64,000 bases of DNA, taken from Linnemannia schmuckeri (lineage: Eukaryota; Mortierellomycota; Mortierellomycetes; Mortierellales; Mortierellaceae). The notes beneath the pieces are model-generated. The model had not been told where the DNA came from. It saw only the letters and a list, made by a program, of their open reading frames with translations, and did no database searches. Positions 10,628 through 21,630 of this stretch are shown piece by piece. Each line of letters opens with the position of its first letter. The stretch's first letter is position 1. The DNA is taken from NCBI GenBank assembly GCA_029449235.1, contig JANATG010000009.1:1736001-1800000 (forward strand). Direction: 5' to 3'. A program made the translations under genes and the position numbers.

Positions 10628-10779
10628 CCCAAGGGAGGCATTTGAGAGTGAAAGGAGACTACATACCAAACTTTTTCAAGAGTCATCTACCAGCCATAGT
10701 CTAGTCCACAACCTGGCTCTGCGCAACAATTTCCGCTGCTCCTCACAGCTTCAACGGAAGAAAATAAAAAAAAGGACTA
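10628..10779 (+). repeat. dispersed direct repeat, copy 2
   Basis: This is the partner of 8484-8631, in the same orientation about 2.1 kb away. It keeps the blocks GGAGGCATTTG, CCTGGCTCTGCGCAACAATT and CAACGGAAGA. Like copy 1 it is preceded by a T run. Confidence 0.65.
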
Positions 10780-10996
10780 AAATGGTGATCACTGCTACCT
10801 TTAACTAAAACAAAATATTACAGATATCCTATGCTGAGTGGGTGGCTGGGTCCAATTCCCGAGCCGACCGTTACATTTTTGAGTTAGCTACTAAGCAGAA
10901 CACGCCAAGTTTTTTAGGCTTAGAGAAAGATCATAGTTGTGGAACGTTTCGATGACAAGGGTTTCCTTTCCTAGTCGTTTTATTTTTGTGTAATTT

Positions 10997-13818
10997 TTAA
11001 CGTATAGGAGTGAGTCCTTTGTTAGCATCTTGAGCATCGGACAAGGCCAGCTTGGTATCCTGCTGTCCAAAGAACACGACTGTCACTAAATCGTAAATTT
11101 TGTCGCGTCAGGCAAAAACGTTAGTACATACGCATGAACAAATCCTCTCCGGCACAAAGCGCCGCGTTTAAGTAAGAATGAGCGAAAGAAACAACATACC
11201 AGTGATATCGTCGCGGTGTTGACGACTTTGAGGCGACGGGATTAACAATGTCGCAGCCACTTTGTCGTCGTCGGCGCCACCGAGCGCGTTTCGAATCAAG
11301 TGTGTGGACGCGTTGGCTTGGTCTCTGTAGGTGAACTTTCGCACTTGACTTACAGGACCCTTGGGCGTCAAGTTTGCCGGTGTAAGTTCTTCCTCTTCCT
11401 CCTCTTGTTGTTGTTGCTTAATAGGAGCAACTTGGTCGCCTTTTGATGATAATGCCGACGGCAATGCTGCCAGGCGTTTGGCCTTGAGTTGCCGCCTGTA
11501 TGCCAGAATAGCCTCGCGATCTAAAATCATCTCATCATGCCCAGTCTTGCCATCCAATAACTGACCCACCAACTGTACCGCCTCGTCTGATGTCAGTTTA
11601 TCCCACAGGCCATCGGTCGCCATGATCATAAACCGGTCCTGGGATCGGATCTTGTGATGCCGGACCACGGGTTTTGCAGTGACATAGGGAGGGGTTTTGT
11701 AGTTGGGGCGAGGATCGCGGTAGGCCGGAAAGAGACTGAAGACTTTGTCCTGGATTTCTTTAGTCCATTTATACCGTGCATCTCCGAATGCGCGTGTCGG
11801 TTCTATTAGAGAGAGTTGAAAGATAACTGAAGGTTAGAATTAAAGTGCTACAAATCATTATTCAGAAGGAAGACAGTAAGTGATACGAAAAATAAATAAA
11901 ATGAACAATAATTACCAAGACCGCCAAGGACACGACCACGTCGGACGACAGTAGACTCTTCACCAGGATGCTCCTCTTGCAACCTCTTGACTTCCCACGG
12001 ATTACGTCCAGTCTGGTCAAACGACAGCGGCACAGCTCTCCAGACATGTCCTCGCCCATCAGCCGTCGGCTCGCGCACACCCATGACAGCCCGGCTGTCA
12101 CCCACGCACGCCACATAGAGATCATTTTCTCTCGAGTCGACATACGCCATCAGGGCACAGGATCCAGATATGGCAGGGAGGAGTGACGAACACGCCAGGG
12201 GTCGAGACGGGTGCTCCAAAACTCTTTTCACAGAATCCTGAACGATCCTCTGATCTAGTTTCAGAAACCCACGTTCGATCGCTTCTGAGACAGCCTGTGG
12301 GTCCCAGGGATTGCGAACAAGGTTGAGTTCCTTGGAGATGGAGGGAGCCAGTTCCTGAGCCACCTTTTGGGAACAGCACCAGCCTGAATGTCCGTCATAC
12401 ACGCCAAAAAAGTACCGCTCCGGTTCGATTTCATCGCCATATTGATTGGTGTGGTTGTAGTTGCGGATGAAATGTTGTGACATGTCGTCCTCGATCGGGT
12501 AGTTGGACGCGACCTGGTTAAGTGTGTAGCCGAGAACGATATTTCGGGACCGCGGTATCACGTAGCCTGACTCTTCCTTCCGCCTTCTGGTATCCTGATG
12601 TGGTGGGACAATTTTGAATGATCGTTGGTTCTGTCCAAGACGTTTCTCCACATTCTCGGGTGTCAGCATCCTAAGGTCCTTCTCCGAGCCTTGTAAACCC
12701 TGTGACACCAATCCTGTTTTTACATCACTGGGACTACCACTACTGCCAGCTCCAAAACCACTCCTCCCGAAAGCCATTGCACCCGAAGCAGTCACGGTTC
12801 CTCTCTCACCACCAGCTCCAGCCCAAGGATCAGGCGACCACGTAAAAGGCTCACGACCTTTTTTCTTCATCACCCAAGGCGGGTCCTCCCCTGTATCCAA
12901 CAATTTCTCTCGGATCCTCCAGAAGTCCTCCCGAAATCTTTTCCACTCCTCCTTCTTTTTGATCTTAAAGTGGTAGAACCCATATGCTCCACAGACGACC
13001 ATAATTCCTACTGCGAACGCTTTCCGTGCAGCATCCTCCAGATGCAGTTGCAGCATCCATGGCACCCAGTGATGGTTCCATTGACTCCACCAAGGGTTGT
13101 TGAATCCACCCGGGCCATGTTGATGATCTCGTGGATTATACCCTCCTCCTCCTCGATGGTGACCTTGGTCCCTGGCATGGTTATGCAATTGTTGCTGGCG
13201 GATATAATGCCAGAACCGTTGACGGTAAAGATAATGCTGGCGGTGGTGACCTGGTTGAACAAAGTCCTCGTATCGAAGTCGACTTGATCGTCCCTGTGCC
13301 TGTTGCTGTTGTGAATGCTGTTGTTGAGAATGGCCATCCCTGTCCTCGCGACGACGCCTATCGTACTTATCCCGTTTGTAATTATAGTCGTGGTGGCGAC
13401 CGTGGCGATCGCGGTCATAATCACGGCCTCGCTTCAATGGAGTAATACGACTCGTAAAAGGCGCAGATGAGCCAGTAGCTGTTGATGTTGTTGTGGACCG
13501 GCTCGCTCCTGCTGTTGTCGAGCCTATTTCTGTTGCAGCTGTCGAAACGTCACTGAAGACGGCCTTGGTGGCTTTCCGTCGAATCTTTTTGGTCTGATTG
13601 ACATCCAAGGCATGATGAGAACGCGGGGACTCGGAAGAGCGAACTGTAGTCGAGGTTGAGAAGGTAAATGTCGACTGTGCTGTTGGTCGTCGACAGAGTT
13701 GGATTTCATGAGGCCTCGTAGTGTGAGACTGGATCTTCGACCATGTAGACGACGACATCACTACTGTCCTCCTGGGAGACGGCACGAACGCCGCTGTCGC
13801 AAATCGACTAAGTGACAT
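10997..13818 (-). CDS. mitochondrial PP2C phosphatase, pyruvate dehydrogenase phosphatase type
   Basis: A Mg/Mn-dependent Ser/Thr phosphatase expected to dephosphorylate and activate the E1-alpha subunit of pyruvate dehydrogenase (Ptc5/PDP family). Exons 13818-11916, 11802-11200 and 11085-10997 join in phase to 864 aa. The N-terminus (MSLSRFATAAFVPSPRRT) looks like a mitochondrial presequence. Residues about 110-260 are Arg/His/Gln-rich low complexity. One hydrophobic span (about 266-283, FAVGIMVVCGAYGFYHF) should anchor it in the inner membrane. The PP2C core has FFGVYDGHSG (D475), GSCALMAYV, VACVGDSRAVMG, RAFGD (across intron 1), ATDGLWD (about 700) and RDDITVTVVFF (across intron 2). The lysine/glutamate insert after DGLWD holds a short polyglutamate run. 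The RAFGDARYKW form favours PDP over cytosolic PP2C. It is divergent from the secreted-protein gene. Confidence 0.85.
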
Positions 13819-14790
13819 GTTTGCACAACGGCGGTGTGGGTGTGCGTGTATGCTGATTCCTGGTAGAAAAAGGAAGGAGCGAATGGTAAGAGGTGATGTT
13901 TTTGGGTGAGAACAAACGAATCGACGATGGAGGAGGAGGGACGGGGTTCACAACGTCCCAGGCACTTTCTTCTTAGGAATCTTGCCTCCAACCAAAAAGG
14001 GAATAAAGGTACTTGCGCAGTTTTATTATCAATTGCGCGCTTCTCGTGCTTTGATTCGTCAAGAACGCTCCACGCCCTCTTTGCTCTTTTCTGTTTGTAG
14101 CCAAGCTCAGTTTCTATGACACGAGCTTCTCCTAGGAGGCTCTACTAGGGTAGTAGTAGACGTGCGTGTGATATGACTTTGCTCAGAATTATTGAATGGC
14201 GTGAAAAATGTTTGGAATCCATCGCTACCTTTTTTTTTTTTTTTTTTTTATTTATTTCTTTTTGAAGCTGCGAAAAACGCGTTGGTTCTTGATGATGAAA
14301 TTTTGGTCATGATTCTCTGTTGGTGGCAAAATGGCGAAAAAGTAAAGAAATTACGCGCCTAATTCCAGGCCAATCCGTTGTAATTCAGGTGCCTTTTCAG
14401 GTCAGTCTCAGAGCTGATCAGCAATTAACCAAAACTGTGCTCCTGAAGATTCGAAAAATCACTCTACAACAAAAAAAAAAAAAAAAAACGATTGCTGAGA
14501 AAGATGACAAAAAAATCTCCTTACTTTGTGTCGAGTATCACGGGGATAGTGGTATGAAGACCTGTCAAGGATAGATAGGAATACTTTTCCTCCCCCTTGA
14601 ATTCCTCAAGTTGACAGAGGATCAGGAGGGAGAGAGGCTGAAGACACATAGAGTTCCCCCTTTGCTTTCGCCCCTTGCAATTCATATTCACTCAACATCA
14701 ACCTCGCACTCTTTAATCTACTTTCCTTCATCTTACTTTTGCACTCACTTTCTTCTCACCCTTCCTCCCGCCTTCTCAAATCAAAATTAA
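13819..14790. promoter_or_regulatory. divergent intergenic region of the PDP phosphatase and secreted-protein genes
   Basis: A 972-bp spacer between divergent start codons. It carries a T tract at about 14230-14249 and an A tract at about 14471-14488. CT-rich sequence (about 14640-14780) leads directly to the ATG at 14791, as seen before other genes here. I see no further gene. Confidence 0.4.
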
Positions 14791-16090
14791 ATGTCAAATC
14801 AGCAACAAAAACATAACAATCAACTGCAGAAGCGCCATTACAATAGCACCAGCAACATGAGAGTCCAAAAAAAGAAAAGGTTCATGACTGCTTCTCAACT
14901 ACTATTACTAATAGCGCTCGGACCCAGCATCGGTAGCAGTCTTCTTACAGGAACGACAACCGTTGTCGACTCGGCTTTTGCCAGATCACACCCAACAAAG
15001 GTCGATAGTTTCATGCGGGAAACCCTCTGTTCCAACCAGGCCGCAATGTGCATTGCCTCGTGCCAAAACAACGTCCAGACCAATGATTGGTACGACAGGC
15101 AGCATATGCAAGCAATAACATCAACCTTACCGTTTTTTTTTTTTTTTGGTTTTTTTTTTGCTTGAAAGAGTCACTAGCCAAAAAGAGGATACTGTGAGCG
15201 TGAGCGTGTGCGTGAATGTGTGAAAAAGTGAGAGAGGACAAGAGGGCGGGCGAAAAGGGATTTACACCTGAGAAAATAATAAACTTGCGCAAGATTATCT
15301 CATGTCGATAAGAGGGCAAAAAAAAACATGCAGGGAAAGAGTAAAAATGACGGTTATAGGTAAAGAGGTCATACGCATGTTGACACAACAATTTTTTTCT
15401 TTATCGCCGATATTTACTTTACTTGCGTTTTCATATAGCAATACCGAGACCTTGGAATGGAAGTGTGTGTGCACTGCAGGAACAGTCAATACAATCCACA
15501 TCTGGCAATACCCGATCCCATTTAGTCTCTGCAGGATACAACTCTTGGAGTGCATTAAAGGGTGTCCCCATATCATTTTAGACCCGGCTGTGCCTGATCA
15601 ACAAAAACGCTTCGCGGTCCAGACCCCTCTCAGTGGCGACCTCGATGGCGAAAACAATAGCAACAACAACATGGAGCAATATAGTGATAACGATGATATG
15701 GATCAGGACGATTACGATGCGATTCAAGAGCTCCGAACCTTGCGTCAACACGACCGTCTGGAAGAGTCATCTTACTCTCGCTTCGAAGTCGAAGTTCTCC
15801 GAGAACAGATTGCGGTCAAGAAGAAGCAGCTACACAAACAGCTCTGGGCGACCGAACAGCGACAACTACAACGACAACTACAACGACAACGACAATGGAT
15901 TGAGGGCACTGGAAGTAACGGAGAGTTCTCCGACCAGGACACGATTTCGTTCACAACAGTGGCGGATCCTACAGCCCGGCATCTTGCCGAATGTGAAGCG
16001 CACTGTCACAGTGTATTATCTTGTGGCACCGAGACAGCGCCTGAATACCATGCCATCCAGCAGACCGTCTCTCCGGGCAATGCAAGTTAG
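14791..16090 (+). CDS. secreted or membrane-anchored cysteine-rich protein (DUF7707-like) with a coiled-coil tail
   Basis: Function unknown. Exons 14791-15089 and 15439-16090 join in phase (TG|C makes Cys100) to 316 aa. A hydrophobic stretch (about 34-52, ASQLLLLIALGPSIG) acts as a signal peptide or anchor; if translation starts at Met23 the leader has normal signal-peptide length. The next part has nine cysteines (80, 87, 91, 100, 109, 111, 131, 138, 142) in the pattern C..C..C..C..WxCxC..C..C..C, which resembles the small secreted DUF7707 proteins of fungi. The second half is acidic, then a Gln/Arg coiled coil (about 225-265, QRQLQRQLQRQRQ), then three more cysteines near the end. A possible third exon starts after 16158 (donor GTTAGT near 16087); this would replace the last residue and add about 20. 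The intron contains a T tract and GT-rich repeats. Confidence 0.55.
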
Positions 16091-17470
16091 TGTAGTACAG
16101 AAAAAATAAGAATCAGTGACCAGCTCTCTCCTCTCTGCCTCTCTTTCTGCCTAACAGCTGTGAACCCATTGGACTGTATTAAAAGAGAGAAGGCTGTGTT
16201 AATCATCGTAATATGAAAAAAGCTCTTGTTATAAAGATACTCTCGAACCATTCGCACACTGAACTAAGTATGAAAGATAAAAAAATTTCACTATCCCACG
16301 GATATGTATGTTCGTTGGTTTAGAAACAAAAAAAGATACCATTCACTGTTTGGCTTTCATGTGAATGGGGATGCTTTTGTTCAATGACTTGTATTATGTT
16401 TTTCATATTTCGATCGATCGATTTTCCAATTCACTTTTTTTTTGATCGAAAGAGTGAGGACGACAGCAGCAGGTACCCCCAGAAAAAAAAAAAGGGCAAG
16501 AGAAGGCGAGAGCAAAAAGGCTTTTGAAAGTGGGGTTTGTGAAAAAAGAAGTCGCAAGGGTCGTCAAGAGTTGCTCTCAGAGTTAAAGTTGAGTTGGGTA
16601 CATAAGTAGGTACATGTATGTGCGTGAGAGAACGAATGAGGACGAGATAAGGGTGAAGAGCGAGCAAGAAAGCCGCTCTCGGGATAGTTGATAGCTCCCA
16701 TTTCTTCTTCCTCGGGATAGTTTGCCTGAAAAATGTGGAGGTTTAGTGGAGAGATCCCTATTTCAATTGTGAATGGATCCGGTCAAGCAAAGTTCAATTA
16801 CAGGCAAGCAGAGATCTCCTCTGCACCGCATTCGCTTTTGGAAGAAAGGAGGGAGAGGACGACGAAAGGGGGTCTAGTCAAAACGACGGCGATACCACCA
16901 TTGGCAAAGGGGAGAGGGAAAGGGCGTCCTCTTCGCCGGCATCCTTTATGCTTGTCATGCACAATCCTGTACGCGTTGAGCGCATGCACAGGGTACGTGC
17001 GTCTGGTCGAATGAAAACAAGAAAAGAGATGAAAAGCGATGATAGGAGAGAGAAAAGAAAGTGAGAGGAGAGAGAAAAAGAGAAAAGAAAGCGAGAGAGA
17101 GGAAAGGTGTTGGGCGTGGGCGTGCGCGAAGGAAGGAGAAAAAGGAGAGAACGAGAAAGAAAGAATGGCAGGGAGAGACGGATGGTAAAAAAATTGATGC
17201 TGATCCCTGTGTAGAGCTGTTGTTGCTGTTGCGTGTGCATGTTTCCCTACCTTCCTTCCAACCACACCCACCCACCCACTCCCTTTTGCGACCCTTGCCC
17301 TAGTCTCATCATCAAGATGAGATTCGAGAGCATGGGCCACCCGCTTCTTTTTTTTTTTTTTTTTTTATTTTTTATTTTTTATTTGAATGATTCAACCATG
17401 GCCACCATTTTCCCGAGGTACCTGTTTCCTTTGTTCCCCGCGCATTGAGAATCTTATTCTACACGTCTTC
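16091..17470. other. gene-free, purine-rich on the plus strand
   Basis: The stretch 16500-17170 is strongly G/A-rich on the plus strand (AGAGAGAAAAGAAAGNGAGAG-type runs). A 20-nt T tract lies at about 17347-17366, followed by TTTTATTTTTTATTT. Open frames here are lysine/arginine or phenylalanine/serine runs and read as composition, not genes. Confidence 0.45.
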
Positions 17471-19171
17471 CTCAACTCCTCTCGTGCCCCCTCAATGTCA
17501 ACATCGTCATCTTGACATCCTTATAACTGCCTTTCTTCCAACTGGTCGCTAAAGGCTGGGCCAGAAGAACATTGCGCTTTTGTTTACTTGTTACTGAAAT
17601 GGAACCATCAGAATTGGCTGAAAACTGTGGAAGAGGTGTGCAGAGGCTCTCGTTGTGGCCATTGCAATCAATACTATCGAGACAATTAAGAGAGCCACAA
17701 GAGGTATACCGGCGTCCGTTTGGTGAGGATGGAACCAAAAGAAAACAAAAACAACGACAAACGCAAGTTTAGTGTAAGGAGTGGTGAGTATTGTGATAAT
17801 AAAAAGGACAGGGTAAATCTTTCAAGTAACAGGGCTGTAAACCATGACGAGTATCGGCTTTTTCTTTTCAATGGCTGAGTGAAAATGAGTCGCGAGAGGT
17901 AAAACAAGGGGATTGACATGGCATGCGCAATCACCCACAACACTGACTCTGTTTTGAAAGCTGTGCATTTTTCTCAGTCAGCCTTGCAATAACAAATATG
18001 GTATACGATGGGGAAGAAGAAAAAGTAAACAAAAAAAAATCGACGGCATCGAGCATTGAGCGAGAGAGTGAGTGACGACTAAGGAGGTTCAACTCGCAGA
18101 TTGACGCAGGCTGCAGGCGAAGAGAGGATGTGGAAGAGAGTGAAAGGGTTTTGATAGAGATTATGAGAGAGTGAGTTGCACGACACGGCGGGTCAGATGG
18201 GGGATTGGACCTTTTTTTTTTTGACAAGGGCATGAAAGGAACAATCACATACCCCTCACGAAATGAACCCAACGCAGAGCAAGAGCAAGAAGAGCAAGAG
18301 CAAGAAGAGCAAGAACAAAGCCAGTTTTCAGCATACACAGGCGACAGCAACAAGCAATAAGTAAATAAAAGGGCACCGAGAAGAACCACGACTTAGCGAG
18401 TGAATGAGTGTGAGAGAACGGCATCTTATTTTTTTCACGTCGTTACTTTCATTTTTCTCTCTTCTTTCTTCCTTTTATTCTTTTCTTTCCTTTCCTTCTT
18501 TTTCTTCTCTCCCTTCTCCTTCCTTCCTCCTTCCTCCACTTTTTTGTCGACAGTATCTTTGTCAAAGTGGATAAGCGGTTGCAAACAATCCTGACCTTTT
18601 TGTTTCCTTCTTATTACTCTCTCTCTCCCACCTTCACGCTTATTCCGCCTCTTACCTCTCCATTCTTTTTCTTCACCTTGCTTACTCACCCGCTCGCCCA
18701 TCCTTTCATTAAGCCCTTTTTTTCAACCAGTCTTCTCTTCCTCTCCCTTTCTCTTCTTCTCTCTGCCCTTCTCCTGTCACCCTTCCACCACCTGCCTCTC
18801 CGCGCACCAGCTTTAAGCCCCATTGGCATCACAAATATCATCACCACACCAACATCACCTTGCCTTTGCTTTGTCCCTTTCCACTTCCCTTCCCTTGCCC
18901 TCTCTTCACTTCCCTTCCCTTCCTTCCCCTTCCCTACTACTTCGACCCATCGCGCTTTCCAATTTCTTTTTCTTATTTCCCTTCTTGCCTTCCTTCCTCT
19001 CCCCTTCTCTTCCTTTCTTCCACTTTTTTTTTTCTACTTCTTCCCCCTCTGATATATCTCATCTAGTCCCTTTTTTCTACTCGCCCCGCATATCATTGCA
19101 TCCACGACACATATCGACAACCCTCGCCTCACCAAGGTAGGCCCATGACCATCACCCATCCATCCACTCAC
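17471..19171. other. undetermined stretch, possibly 3' exons of a minus-strand membrane-protein gene
   Basis: On the minus strand there are hydrophobic pieces (about 17700: IPLVALLIVSIVLIAMAT; about 18290-18340: LALLALALLALAL) and one piece with soluble-protein character ending at a stop near 17405 (GAREELRKTCRIRFSMRGEQ). I could not join them in phase with confidence. The plus strand from 18430 to 19130 is almost pure C/T. A 15-bp GAGCAAGAGCAAGAA repeat lies at 18281-18320. Confidence 0.25.
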
Positions 19172-19540
19172 CCATCACCGAGCCGATACCAGCAGCTACC
19201 TCCCTTTTCTGCCTTTTTTTCCTCCAAGCTACTCCGGGCCTTTGTATTATCGCCAAGAAAATAGCAACCACAACAACAGAAAGGGAGGGAAAAACACAAC
19301 GAAAGCATAAACACACTGGAGAGCCACGGACCACAGGGCAATAGTCCGATGACGGCAATTGACAAAACGGATGCCAGGATGACAACCATCGCACAAGCCA
19401 TGGTCTGTTCTGAACCTCCGACGTTTCATCGTTCATTAGGAGGGACGTACCATGTCTGGATGAGACATAAGCTCCCCACTTCTTTGGGAGGGTTCAGGCA
19501 CAAAGCAGATCTGTTGGATCAGGGCGTCGATCAGAACCAT
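19172..19540 (-). CDS. candidate membrane-protein gene, 5' two exons only
   Basis: I do not recognise it. On the minus strand an ATG at 19540 opens 30 codons (DALIQQICFVPEPSQRSGEL inside) ending exactly at a GTACGT donor (19450). After 46 nt containing a CTAAT branch-like motif, an acceptor at 19405 returns to frame. That gives TMACAMVVILASVLSIAVIG and a run of hydrophobic and cysteine-rich sequence (FCCCGCYFLG), ending at a GTGAGT donor after 19172. One or two membrane segments are predicted. All three minus frames are open across 19250-19430, so the reading frame is inferred from splice phase only. Downstream exons are not placed. It could also be chance. Confidence 0.3.
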
Positions 19541-19999
19541 CTTTTTTTTTTTTGTTTTTTTTTTTTTGGTTTTCAGATCTGATGGCTGTTTTTGTTTTGT
19601 TTTTTTTTTGTTTTTGATCAGGAGGATGGGTCTGAATAGTGGATTCAGGTTTCGCTCGGCTGAGGGGAGGTAGAGAGGGAGAGAGATACATAGGGACATA
19701 AGGAGAGCGAGAGAGAAGAGGGCGTATGGTAACAGTAGTAACAACAGCAGCAGCCGGTCGGAAGTGGGGGCTGGACATCAGACCGATGGTCGAGTATTGA
19801 GTTTTAATTTAGTGTCGGTGTGTGCGTTTTTTTTCTATTCTCTTTTGTCGTCGTGTTGTTGTCTGCTTGTTGTTTTTGTTGTCATTGTCATTGTTGATGC
19901 TGTTCCTGGGGGCAGGGCAGGGCAAGACAAAGGCAAAGGCAGGTGTCTATCTTTTGTCAATCTATCTGTCAATCCCTCTCTGTCATCTTGCTGTCGCTT

Positions 20000-20030
<31 letters not shown>

Positions 20031-21630
20031 CCCTTTTCGCTTTTTTGCCGGTCATTTTTTCATTTCCTCATTCATATTATTATTATCTTTTTTGAGTTCA
20101 GAAATCCGTCTTTGCTCTTGCTCTGCTTTTTTTGATGCTGGAGCGCTTGGTCCAACACTTCTCTCGTTCTCCCACATCCACTTCCCGATACCGCCTAAAT
20201 ATACAACAATACCAGGCGCTACACCCATGACATGACCCCCACCCCCTCTCTCTATCTCCTCTCTTTTCCCACTTTTTTTTTCTCTCTTTCTCTCTCACAC
20301 TCGCCTGAGCATCGGTCCAAAAAAACATGCACAACCCCATCACTCACAGAAGAAAACTGACACACACGCACAGAAAGGGGACACAAAACAGCAAAAAGCC
20401 AAGTAGTGGATCTGGACCATCATGCCCTCATCCTGCCCCTACCATAACATCCTGCATATCGCTCACCAGCATCATCATCCTCGTCATCCGCATCACTCGG
20501 TCCCCTTCCCTTTCCAAACAGCAACTACCTATTAACAACAATTGATACCAGAGCAACTTCAATTACAGTAAACAACACAAAGAAAAAATCAACTGCATCA
20601 ACAACAAAAAAGGTGGCAATGACAACCACAACAACAATCTATATTGTGCACCATCAGCAGCAGCAGCAGCAACCGCACAAACACACGCCCCTATAACCAA
20701 TGCATTTTGACCTCTCCTCTTCTCTCTTCTCGTGTTCGTTATATTCATCCTTTTCTTTTGCTTCTATTTAGTTTTTGAAAAGATATTTTTTTGGCCGCTA
20801 CATTTTATCATTGAGTTTATGACAAAGGTTCTTGTAGGGCAGCATCCTCCATCCCCGAAAGGTTCACGGAAATCATTTCAGCAGTGTTGGATACTACAGT
20901 AGTTTGGGTGCGCTTCTGGTCGTTGATCCTATGGTTTTCATTTCAGGTTTCCGTGAACGATGTTGTTTTTCTGGGCGTGTGAGGAGCAAAAGTGGAGTGT
21001 GTGGTCCACTAGATTATCAGTCTTCCTTGAAGCTGATTGGAATTGAAAACGAGAGCCAAAACGCGTCAAGGTTCAGGATGAATCGGACCCCTCCCTCCCT
21101 TTCTCTAATGGTCGTCAAAAATGATAAAGAAATGAAATGAGAAAAAAAAAACTAAAAATTCTCCCTTGGCTACATTCTCGGTGTACCTTCATCACCCACT
21201 TCTTTCATGGTTTGTAGAGAGCAAAAATAGTCATCTTAGCAATTCGCAAGGACGGGTGCCCTCAATTGCCAAGGAAGCAAAATCGTACGAATCTAGACTT
21301 TCGAGCTGCACAGGTAAGAAAACGACGACAACAGTTTTCAAATAAGAGTCAACGCTTTTCTTGTTTGACGGCGGCAATGCATCAGTGATCAGTGATCTGT
21401 CATCTATCATCAGTGAAACTAAGGAGCTCAGAACTGATTGAATACGATAACGTCCTCTTCCTCTTCCTCTTCCTCTTCCTTGTCAGCTCATTCCGTATCT
21501 CTCACGGAATCGTTAGTAATAATATAGGCGGAAGGCTGTACGACCAACTGCTGAAGCTGGACACTAAAGCACACATACACACGTACTTTTACGCTCGCCT
21601 ACACATCACTCCACACCGCCGATTCTTATA
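19541..21630. other. pyrimidine-rich upstream region of the PHD/H15 gene
   Basis: C/T-rich on the plus strand with T tracts at 19540-19570, 19598-19618 and a run of about 31 T near 20001-20030. Other features are a perfect 11-bp inverted repeat (20862-20872 with 20948-20958) and a CTCTTC microsatellite just upstream of the gene (about 21455-21480). No gene is apparent. Confidence 0.4.

Noticed and set aside
18281..18320. Short GAGCAAGAGCAAGAA repeats that could suggest a CRISPR-like array
   Set aside because: They are contiguous microsatellite units with no spacers in eukaryotic DNA.
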